Of a stretch of 26,581 nt of DNA, positions 8,552 through 14,910 are shown piece by piece. The notes beneath the pieces are model-generated. The model searched no databases. It had not been told where the DNA came from and worked only from the letters and a program-made list of their open reading frames with translations. Numbering within the stretch: the first letter of the stretch is position 1; each line of letters opens with the position of its first letter. Both the position numbers and the translations under genes were made by a program. The stretch is from an uncultured Parabacteroides sp. (lineage in GTDB: Bacteria; Bacteroidota; Bacteroidia; Bacteroidales; Tannerellaceae), in assembly GCA_937890135.1 (NCBI GenBank), contig CALBYC010000014.1, positions 1-26,581 of the forward strand, written 5' to 3'.

Positions 8552-8611
8552 ATAGCCCGAACGACAAAAAATAGCCTAAACTACAAAACTAAAATATCCT
8601 AAACCACAAAG
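8552..8611 (+). repeat. Three tandem 18-bp motifs ATAKCCYRAACNACAAAR (candidate operator)
   Basis: The copies are at 8552-8569, 8571-8588 and 8594-8611. They share CC-Y-R-AAC-N-ACAAA, and their starts are 19 and 23 bases apart. They follow the stop of the membrane AraC regulator and precede the -7-like box of the lipoprotein operon by about 70 bases. Directly repeated sites about two helical turns apart are typical for AraC-family activators. The repeats are seen; the regulator assignment is inference. Confidence 0.55.
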
Positions 8612-8785
8612 ATGTGCGATTCTGACAATCGAGACAATTTTCATAGGCAAGAATCGGGCAGAATTCAAATCTCTTCACTTATTTTGCACTTAGCGGTTGA
8701 GCACACGCCATCTCCCAAACGAGCAAAACAGGGCTTTATGGGTGATTTTAACGTGTGTAATAGAAAATGACGTCAAATAAAGACA

Positions 8786-8833
8786 ACTCAAATTCAAGCG
8801 GCAAATGAGTTCTACTGCTTGAATTGAGTAGAA
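8786..8833 (+). promoter_or_regulatory. Overlapping inverted repeats in the leader of the lipoprotein operon
   Basis: Stem 1 pairs ACTCAAATTCAAGC (8786-8799) with GCTTGAATTGAGT (8817-8829), with one bulged A. Stem 2 pairs TTCTACT (8810-8816) with AGTAGAA (8827-8833). The two share bases 8827-8829, so they cannot both form completely. This is the geometry of a leader switch, or alternatively of a dimeric-protein binding site; there is no T run that would make either stem a terminator. Confidence 0.45.
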
Positions 8834-8879
8834 TAATACAAATAATAGGACTCACCTCTTACGCCTTATTTAAAAAGTC

Positions 8880-10388
8880 ATGAAAAAGATTCATTTGCTT
8901 CATTACTTGTTGTTGTGCTACATGGCACTTGCGGCAGCTACATCGTGCGGCGAAGGCGACGATGGCTACGACCCCGACAATGTAAATGATCCCGAGAAAC
9001 TAACCGGTCCTTTGCCTACTACCGACCAGTTAGGCGTAACACACAACAACACGCTTTATTATCTTTCGTCCTGGAGCAAAGAAGACCATGTGATATCCGA
9101 GAACATGGTAAACCGTTACAAGGAGGCGGTTCCTTATGCTCCGGGAAAGAAGATGGAGGTTGGCGATGCGTTCTTCTTTACCCGGCAGGACATCGACCGG
9201 ATTCAGTCGGATGCCGATTTGCTGGCCGACATCAAGGATATGTTCCATAAGCGGAGCATCGTGATGATGATGGAGGGAGGAACGAACGAGGATTTTAATA
9301 CCGTCTGCACGTTGCTTGGTTGCTATAATCCTTATGCGAAGGAAGATGTGCCTTATTCGGACGAACTGCCGCTGTGGGTATTTTCCGGACCGCTTCCGTC
9401 GGCGAGCGGATTCTATTCTAAGCTCGATGCTCTCAGTACTGCGACCGGAGCTGATGGCAAAGAATCGGTACAGACGATCAATGAATACGGGCAGGGATTT
9501 CATTGCGACATGACAAGCCAAAGCTTGCAAAGAGCCCTGGAACCGAAAGCTCCGGCAAACGGTTCGTCGGATTTGAAAGACTTGATATCCGCCTATATCG
9601 TTATCGGGCAGAATAGCTATACCCCGCTTCCTGTTTACGGACATGAAGGCAAAGGGACAGCCGATAATTTTCAAGTAGAAGCTAAGATATGGACTGCTTA
9701 TAGCAAAGACAGGAAAGAGCATTTTTATTTGGTGAACCTGGGGTTTATAGCCTATGTGGAACCTTCTTTTTATGGAGAATGGCATGAGCCTTACAAAGCC
9801 ACGAAAATGAAAGCGTATGGCCTTTGCCTGACTGACGTAAATTTGGAATTCGCTCCGGTTCACCCGAATGGAGCCATTATTCATGCACATTCCCCACAAA
9901 CCACGGAACGCCAGAGTTCTTATACCAGCAGCGTCTCTTTCGACTTAGGAGGAGATGTCAGTGTCACCGGGCCCCAAATCAGTGGAGGAGTAAGCATTTC
10001 CAATAGCCATACGGAAACAATAAACGATATTGAAGTAATCAACAAGACCAATCCGGCTCAAGGAAACCCACAACTCAGGTGGCAATTTGACCTGCGTGAG
10101 CCTTCTTCACATTTTAATATGATATGTTACGCGTCAAGTGCTGTCGATGCAGGCGCCAAGGCCGGGATTACCACTTGCAGCTTGTCCACGGATTTTATTA
10201 TTTCAGTACCTGATGGAGCTGCCAATGAATGGAGAGCAAGCATGTATCCAACATTGAAAGCATATGTCTTTAGTGACCTTTTTGGAATACATCAACAAGA
10301 AGAAACGGTAGTTGATGCTACAGGAGAAATATGGACTGGCATTGAAAAAGTTTTTAACTTACCGACTGTCGATCTGAAAGATGAATGA
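8880..10388 (+). CDS. Leukocidin-like pore-forming-toxin lipoprotein, component 1 (putative)
   Basis: This 502-residue lipoprotein has a hydrophobic N-terminus, then the lipobox ATSC with lipidated C23. The following GEGDDGYDPD is acid-rich, like Bacteroidota surface-export signals. Residues 345-400 read SSVSFDLGGDVSVTGPQISG, GVSISNSHTETIND and then a Trp at 401. This closely parallels the stem of staphylococcal leukocidin/gamma-hemolysin components (GGDISI, a G-rich turn, SETIN, then W). The segment alternates polar and apolar residues, as a membrane-inserting beta-hairpin does. Residues 265-300 (KIWTAYSKDRKEHFYLVNLG) align with the next protein. No long rim loop is present. The next gene starts 41 bases downstream, surely in the same operon. 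MACPF/perforin motifs are absent. The family call rests on motif recall, not on a search. Confidence 0.6.
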   Translation: MKKIHLLHYLLLCYMALAAATSCGEGDDGYDPDNVNDPEKLTGPLPTTDQLGVTHNNTLYYLSSWSKEDHVISENMVNRYKEAVPYAPGKKMEVGDAFFFTRQDIDRIQSDADLLADIKDMFHKRSIVMMMEGGTNEDFNTVCTLLGCYNPYAKEDVPYSDELPLWVFSGPLPSASGFYSKLDALSTATGADGKESVQTINEYGQGFHCDMTSQSLQRALEPKAPANGSSDLKDLISAYIVIGQNSYTPLPVYGHEGKGTADNFQVEAKIWTAYSKDRKEHFYLVNLGFIAYVEPSFYGEWHEPYKATKMKAYGLCLTDVNLEFAPVHPNGAIIHAHSPQTTERQSSYTSSVSFDLGGDVSVTGPQISGGVSISNSHTETINDIEVINKTNPAQGNPQLRWQFDLREPSSHFNMICYASSAVDAGAKAGITTCSLSTDFIISVPDGAANEWRASMYPTLKAYVFSDLFGIHQQEETVVDATGEIWTGIEKVFNLPTVDLKDE

Positions 10389-10429
10389 TTTGTTACGTTG
10401 ATTTTATTAATTTCTAAAGTTATTGGATT

Positions 10430-12307
10430 ATGAGAAAAATATTCTTGGCGATGAGCATGGTTCTCTCGTTTACATTTATGATGTCATGTTCGAATGACGA
10501 TGAAGTTGTTGTGCCAAATGAGGTTCCCGAAGAGGTGGACACTCCGCCCATCGACTCGTTAAAGGTGAAGACCCTTCAGCCTACCTATGTCTTCCCATAC
10601 GACTACACCCACACCGGTGCGGCTCTCATCAGAAGGGTGTCGATTAGGGCAACGGCGTTCGATGCCACGGTTGCCACGGTGATGCTGCACGACGGCTGTG
10701 TGCCCTCGCTCAGCCGCCTCGACTACCAGAACATCGCTACGCTGGTGGCAAGGGGAGGCAACGTAGTGTATTGCGGTGCCACGCGGAGCGGTGTCGATGC
10801 CTTTTTGCGCAACCTGAAGACGATTGGCTTGGAAATGTTCGGCCAAGACGAACTCCACCCCAATGAGGCGGGCTACCATGCGTGCCGGAACATTCTTAAC
10901 ATCAAGGAAGACGCCTCTGGCAAATACCTGCCATCGTTCATAGACAACGACGACACCAATGGCGTACTTTGCGACATCATTGCCTTCAGGGGCAACAAGA
11001 AGTTTGTGGTAGCCGACTTGGAGGAGAACCGGGAAGTACAGACTTTGGCGACCGACAGCTCTGATTCGTCGAATGGATATACCGGCACAGAGGAGGCAAG
11101 CGACCTGCCATTGGATTATATGTATGGGCTTCATGCCGACAAAGTGGCCGAATGGCTCGACTCGCCATCAGACGACAACGAGCATGAAAGACAAGAGGCG
11201 ATGCGGCTGTTCATGGCGGCGACAAACGAACAGGAAACGGACATCGACAAATTTGCCAAGGCGCAGGAAGAGCAATATAGCTTCAACGCATATGCCGGCT
11301 GGAAGTTCGCACCCGTGACGGTCACCTACTACGTATGGGCGGCTTATGACGACAAGAATGCCGCCGACTACTATCTCGTCCATCAGGAGATTTCGCTGGA
11401 AAGCAGTAAACTCAAGTGCGGTCCCTGGAAAGAGACGGGATGGTATGATGGGGGAGAAACTTTCGCTGAATTTTCTAAAAAACCAGCGGTTTATTGGGCG
11501 TATATGACCAAGGTGGGGACACAAGTCAGCTTTAGCAAGGAGGACGTGGAGCTGTCGAATGCCTCTCCCGCCAACAACATCAGCGGACAGACCTCGTACA
11601 AGGAAGGTATGGAGTGGTCGCTCAACACAAGCTTCGTGGCTTCTGCCAAGCCACATGCTTCCATCAGCGGTGGCGTGAAGATAAGCAAGGAATGGACGCA
11701 CGACATACCGGACCTGCTGCTCACCTACCAACGTAACAAGAACAAGCCTAAATGGGAATATACGGCGAGCGACCTGCCAAAAGCCAAGGAAAAGAAGAAC
11801 CGCATCGTACACGATTTTGCAAAGGAAATACTACGTAACGACTGCCAGGTGGGGCACTCCTGGATTTGGAAAATAAGCAATGCAGACACGACCTATTCGT
11901 TCACTACCGACATGCAGGTAGACCTTCAGGGGCTATGGATAGACAATGGCAAGAAATTGAAGCAAGGATACAAGACCTTCACCAACAAAAACAAGACGAC
12001 CATCACCCTGCTGCCGCCACCGAGATACCAGCAAGAATGGATTATGCGCATGACACCAAACAACAAAGCGGCCTTTGAGAGCCTGGAGAAAACATTCCAA
12101 AACTACTGGGTGGAGAACTTCTCGCTCTATACCGTCGAGCAAAACGACCGCAACGCCATAGACAACTGGATAAAAGACCTGAAGGAGGTGATAGAAAAGA
12201 ATCCGCAGTCGATTAAAAACTTAGGACTCGGAGAGTTCACGCTTACTTGGAAGTTGTTAAAGGAAACAGCCGACTACAAGAGCTATACCTACAAACCCTC
12301 TAAATAG
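10430..12307 (+). CDS. Leukocidin-like pore-forming-toxin lipoprotein, component 2 (putative)
   Basis: This 625-residue lipoprotein has a signal sequence with C20 (FMMSC) followed by SNDDE, a good match to the acidic surface-export signal of Bacteroidota lipoproteins. It resembles the preceding protein along much of its length. VWAAYDDKNAADYYLVHQEI (302-321) aligns with that protein's WTAYSKDRKEHFYLVNLG. WSLNTSFVASAKPHASISGG and VKISKEWTHDIPDL (396-429) align with its glycine-rich stem segment, again followed by a Trp. SFTTDMQVDL (490-499) aligns with SLSTDFIISV. A C-terminal extension of about 110 residues (from 515) has no counterpart. The two are therefore probably diverged paralogues, as in bicomponent toxins. 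The target cell is unknown; interbacterial killing is one possibility, by analogy with other Bacteroidales secreted toxins. A perfect hairpin ends the operon. Confidence 0.58.
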   Translation: MRKIFLAMSMVLSFTFMMSCSNDDEVVVPNEVPEEVDTPPIDSLKVKTLQPTYVFPYDYTHTGAALIRRVSIRATAFDATVATVMLHDGCVPSLSRLDYQNIATLVARGGNVVYCGATRSGVDAFLRNLKTIGLEMFGQDELHPNEAGYHACRNILNIKEDASGKYLPSFIDNDDTNGVLCDIIAFRGNKKFVVADLEENREVQTLATDSSDSSNGYTGTEEASDLPLDYMYGLHADKVAEWLDSPSDDNEHERQEAMRLFMAATNEQETDIDKFAKAQEEQYSFNAYAGWKFAPVTVTYYVWAAYDDKNAADYYLVHQEISLESSKLKCGPWKETGWYDGGETFAEFSKKPAVYWAYMTKVGTQVSFSKEDVELSNASPANNISGQTSYKEGMEWSLNTSFVASAKPHASISGGVKISKEWTHDIPDLLLTYQRNKNKPKWEYTASDLPKAKEKKNRIVHDFAKEILRNDCQVGHSWIWKISNADTTYSFTTDMQVDLQGLWIDNGKKLKQGYKTFTNKNKTTITLLPPPRYQQEWIMRMTPNNKAAFESLEKTFQNYWVENFSLYTVEQNDRNAIDNWIKDLKEVIEKNPQSIKNLGLGEFTLTWKLLKETADYKSYTYKPSK

Positions 12308-12328
12308 CGGGTTTTAGCACACAATCCA

Positions 12329-12364
12329 TGGCAAAGACGGGGCGAGCCATTCCCGTCTTTGCCA
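12329..12364 (+). terminator. Perfect 13-bp hairpin ending the lipoprotein operon
   Basis: TGGCAAAGACGGG (12329-12341) pairs without mismatch with CCCGTCTTTGCCA (12352-12364) around a 10-base loop, 22 bases after the stop codon. There is no T run directly after it. A strong stem without a perfect T tract is acceptable as a Bacteroidota terminator. Confidence 0.75.
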
Positions 12365-12382
12365 CGTCAAGATAAAAGATAT

Positions 12383-12414
12383 TTTCTGCGATTAACGGAT
12401 TTTTATTATATTTG
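12383..12414 (+). promoter_or_regulatory. Promoter of the methyltransferase gene
   Basis: TTTC (12383-12386), 20 bases, then TATATTTG (12407-12414) match the Bacteroidota consensus with one mismatch. The promoter lies inside the 5' part of the longest open frame (from 12359), which argues that the real start is the ATG at 12455. Confidence 0.7.
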
Positions 12415-12454
12415 CACTTGCTTATTGACTCTATATGAATCAAAAATAAGAGAC

Positions 12455-13192
12455 ATGCAAAAGAGACATACAGACAGAAAAATGTATTTCCATGACTTGG
12501 AGGAATTTTATATCGGCTACTTGTCAGCTTTTATAGAACTGACACATAAGACCCGAATTTTGGAGGTAGGCTGTGGCGAAGGGGGAAACTTAGCACCCTT
12601 TGCTCGGTTGGGCTGCAAAGTGACCGGTGTAGATATTGCAGGATGCCGAATCAAAGAAGCCCAGACATACTTTTCTGAAATTAGTAACCATGCTACATTT
12701 GTATGTTGTGATTTCATACTTTTACATGATGTAATAGAGCACGTCCCGACTAAAGAGCAATTTCTTTCACACCTAAAAAAGTTTCTGAAACCAACAGGCG
12801 TGCTGTTTGTCGGATTCCCAGCTTGGCAAATGCCTTTTGGTGGACATCAGCAGATTTGCCATAGCAAACTTTGCTCACATCTTCCGTTTATACACTTATT
12901 GCCAAATCCTTTATACAAGTTATTGCTTAAAGCATGTAGGGAAGAAAAGGGAACGATAAAAGAGTTGATGAGTATAAAGGAATGTCGAACAAGCATAGAG
13001 TTATTTGAAACGCTTATACGCAAATGCGGATACTTGGTAACAGACCAAAAACTTTGGTTTATCAATCCTCATTATTTACAGAAGTTCCACCTTACCCCAC
13101 GGCTCTTGCCACGTTGGGTATGGAAGGTGAAGTACATCAGAAATTTCTTCACTACTTCTTGCTGGTATGTATTGAGACCAGACAACAAATAG
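12455..13192 (+). CDS. Class I SAM-dependent methyltransferase, probably with an internal deletion
   Basis: With the start at 12455 (MQKRHTDRKMYFHDL) the product has 245 residues. ILEVGCGEGGN is the SAM-binding motif I and VTGVDI the motif II. HDVIEHV with FLKPTGVLFVGFP is the post-motif region typical of Methyltransf_23-like enzymes. Between FVCCDF and ILLHDVIEHV the usual 10-20 residues (acidic motif II/III loop plus the F-D before I/L-L) are missing, so the frame reads from the D of motif III straight into the next strand. The frame is kept. The substrate is not evident; such enzymes in Bacteroidales often modify glycans or small metabolites. The composition is more AT-rich than its neighbours. 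It may be inactive. Confidence 0.7.
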   Translation: MQKRHTDRKMYFHDLEEFYIGYLSAFIELTHKTRILEVGCGEGGNLAPFARLGCKVTGVDIAGCRIKEAQTYFSEISNHATFVCCDFILLHDVIEHVPTKEQFLSHLKKFLKPTGVLFVGFPAWQMPFGGHQQICHSKLCSHLPFIHLLPNPLYKLLLKACREEKGTIKELMSIKECRTSIELFETLIRKCGYLVTDQKLWFINPHYLQKFHLTPRLLPRWVWKVKYIRNFFTTSCWYVLRPDNK

Positions 13193-13230
13193 AAGCCATG
13201 CTCGTTAGGCATATATTTATAAGACAGGCC

Positions 13231-13284
13231 GGGTGAGACCGATTTTTCAACTTTATGGAGGAGGGAAAAAATCGCAAGCCACCC
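13231..13284. terminator. Imperfect hairpin between convergent methyltransferase and sulfatase genes
   Basis: GGGTG (13231-13235) pairs with CACCC (13280-13284). Inside, CGATTTTTC (13240-13248) pairs with GAAAAAATCG (13265-13274) with one bulged A. The hairpin lies between two converging genes and could stop transcription from both sides. Confidence 0.5.
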
Positions 13285-13296
13285 TTACCACGCACG

Positions 13297-14829
13297 TCAT
13301 TCCAAGGCATGCTCCATATTCGGCACCACCGGACGAATCTCCCGCCCTACAAAATCAACAGGATATTGCGCACCTTCCGATTCCAAAGCTGAAATCATCT
13401 TCTTGATCATCTCCACACACTTCCCTTTGTTCACGCGAGACAAATCGTCCTGCTCTTTTTCATCGGTTGACAAATCATACAAGGCATAGTCCGGACGCTC
13501 CGGACGTTCCGGAGTATAATAGTATATCAATTTCCAATTGTCCTCACGATAGACGGTAAAATAGCTGCCATAATGGTTGTGAGGGAAGTGCATCAAGAAA
13601 GTATTCCGCCGGGTTTCATCTTTCTTTCCAGACAAGAGGGGCTTTAAATCCGCTCCGTCAATTGGATGGGAAGTCGGGATATCCACCTTTGCCAAAGCAG
13701 CCAAGGTCGGGTAAATATCAGTAATCCTGCCAAACTGGGTTTGAACAGAACCTTCGGCCACCGGCAACTCCTTTTGAAATTTGTTCTCTGTATCGGCATG
13801 CGCCCAGCCGATAATACAAGGGACACGCATTCCGCCTTCAAACTCCGTACCTTTCTTTCCTCTCAATGGAGCTGAAGACGCATAACCTCTCGCATCTCCC
13901 AGCGGGGCATCCGAACCATTGTCGCCCAGAAACAAAACCAGCGTGTTCCGTGCGATTCCTTTCTTCTCCAAATGTCCCATAATATCCCCCAACGACTTGT
14001 CCATGCCTTCTATCAGCGTCGCAAAGTTCTTGGCCAATTCGGATTTACCCGTTCCATTCTCGTAATGCGCCACAAAACGTTTGTCAGCTTCAAAAGGAGC
14101 ATGGACGGCATAATGCGACATATACAAAAAGAAAGGCTTCTTTTCTTCAATCGCCTTATCGATTTGCGCATTCGCTTCTATAGTCAAAGCTTCGGACAAA
14201 AAAGTATCGGTTCCATGATATTTTTCCAATCCCGGCACAGCCCTTGATTTATTGCCATGGATGCTTCCATAACCATTCTCACCCAAATAACTGCCGGGCT
14301 GGCCTATGGACGAACCCGCGATATTCACATCAAAACCGATGTTTTGCGGATATTCACCTTCACTGCCTATGCAGCCAAAATGTGCCTTTCCCACATGTAT
14401 GGTCTTATATCCGGCTTCTTTAAGCAAACGGGGCAAAGTCACGTCACTATGCTTCAATCCTTGCCAATTCCAATCATAAGGCCCATATTGATTTCTATTG
14501 TTGCTTTCGGAATTAATCCAATTGGTCGTATGGTGGCGAGCCGCATCTTGGCCCGTCATGAGAGAAGTTCGCGAAGGGGAACTTACGCTATGCGCATAAA
14601 ACGTCGAGAACCGAACTCCATGTTGAGCCAGCCTCTCCATGTTTGGCGTTTTATACCAATCATTCAAAGGATGTCGCACCGCATTCCCTTCAGAATCCGA
14701 AAGGAAAGGTAAAGAAGTATCCATAACTCCCATGTCATCCACTAAAAAAAGTATAATATTGGGACGATCCTGAGCGGCGACAGGCAAAGAGAAGGACAGC
14801 AACAATGCCTCGACTAATCTATTCTTCAT
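13297..14829 (-). CDS. Sulfatase of the serine (formylglycine) type, exported
   Basis: With the start at 14829 the product is 510 residues and begins with a signal peptide (MKNRLVEALLLSFSLPVAAQ). The longer frame adds 23 residues ahead of the signal peptide and is less likely. Alkaline-phosphatase-fold sulfatase motifs are clear: VDDMG (metal-binding D31, D32), then S83-S-P-S-R-x4-T-G, the serine version of the C/S-x-P-x-R formylglycine signature, H-V-G-K148-x-H, and the late metal site GDNG (D303, N304). The enzyme hydrolyses sulfate esters of glycans in the periplasm. The serine must be converted by an anaerobic sulfatase-maturating enzyme (anSME), which is not encoded in this window. No polysaccharide-utilisation genes lie beside it, so the substrate is open. 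Confidence 0.92.
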   Translation of the reverse strand: MKNRLVEALLLSFSLPVAAQDRPNIILFLVDDMGVMDTSLPFLSDSEGNAVRHPLNDWYKTPNMERLAQHGVRFSTFYAHSVSSPSRTSLMTGQDAARHHTTNWINSESNNRNQYGPYDWNWQGLKHSDVTLPRLLKEAGYKTIHVGKAHFGCIGSEGEYPQNIGFDVNIAGSSIGQPGSYLGENGYGSIHGNKSRAVPGLEKYHGTDTFLSEALTIEANAQIDKAIEEKKPFFLYMSHYAVHAPFEADKRFVAHYENGTGKSELAKNFATLIEGMDKSLGDIMGHLEKKGIARNTLVLFLGDNGSDAPLGDARGYASSAPLRGKKGTEFEGGMRVPCIIGWAHADTENKFQKELPVAEGSVQTQFGRITDIYPTLAALAKVDIPTSHPIDGADLKPLLSGKKDETRRNTFLMHFPHNHYGSYFTVYREDNWKLIYYYTPERPERPDYALYDLSTDEKEQDDLSRVNKGKCVEMIKKMISALESEGAQYPVDFVGREIRPVVPNMEHALE

Positions 14830-14841
14830 GCTTGTAACATA

Positions 14842-14887
14842 ATAAAAGAGATTGCCAAACAGCATGCACATCTGCCAACAATCTCTT
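14842..14887 (-). terminator. Intrinsic terminator downstream of rny
   Basis: On the minus strand AAGAGATTG pairs with CAATCTCTT over a 24-base loop, followed by TTATT. It lies 24 bases after the rny stop and just before the sulfatase start, separating the two transcripts. Confidence 0.6.
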
Positions 14888-14910
14888 CTAAACATCAAAT
14901 AATTATATTT

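Larger units (their letters stand above)
8518..8879. other. Gene-free regulatory region between the regulator and the lipoprotein pair
   Basis: No gene is visible in this AT-rich stretch. It contains, in order, three tandem 18-bp motifs (8552-8611), a degenerate -7 box TTATTTTG at 8679-8686 (T in place of the usual A), and overlapping inverted repeats (8786-8833) ending 46 bases before the lipoprotein start. If transcription starts near 8690, the leader is about 190 bases long and contains the hairpins. The layout suggests activator-dependent transcription with a structured leader. Confidence 0.5.

Noticed and set aside
8701..8833. Invertible promoter (phase-variable inverton) upstream of the lipoprotein pair
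   Set aside because: The arms found are only 10-17 bases apart, and the other pair (CACACG/CGTGTG) is 6 bp long, which is chance level. No recombinase gene is nearby.
9030..9899. 289-codon antisense frame inside the first lipoprotein gene
   Set aside because: The sense frame has a signal peptide, lipobox and similarity to its neighbour. The antisense frame has an R/H/I-rich composition and no domain.
11168..11812. 214-codon antisense frame inside the second lipoprotein gene
   Set aside because: It is a shadow of the real gene, with no start context and no recognisable protein family.
8880..12307. MACPF/perforin (BSAP-type) toxin for the two lipoproteins
   Set aside because: The MACPF signature (Y/W-G-T-H-F/Y with flanking GG) is not present. 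EYGQGFHCDM in the first protein is only a partial look-alike, whereas the glycine-rich stem segment fits leukocidins better.
12359..12454. Longer N-terminus for the methyltransferase (start at 12359)
   Set aside because: The extension contains the promoter (12383-12414) and part of the preceding terminator stem. The family-like sequence starts after the ATG at 12455.
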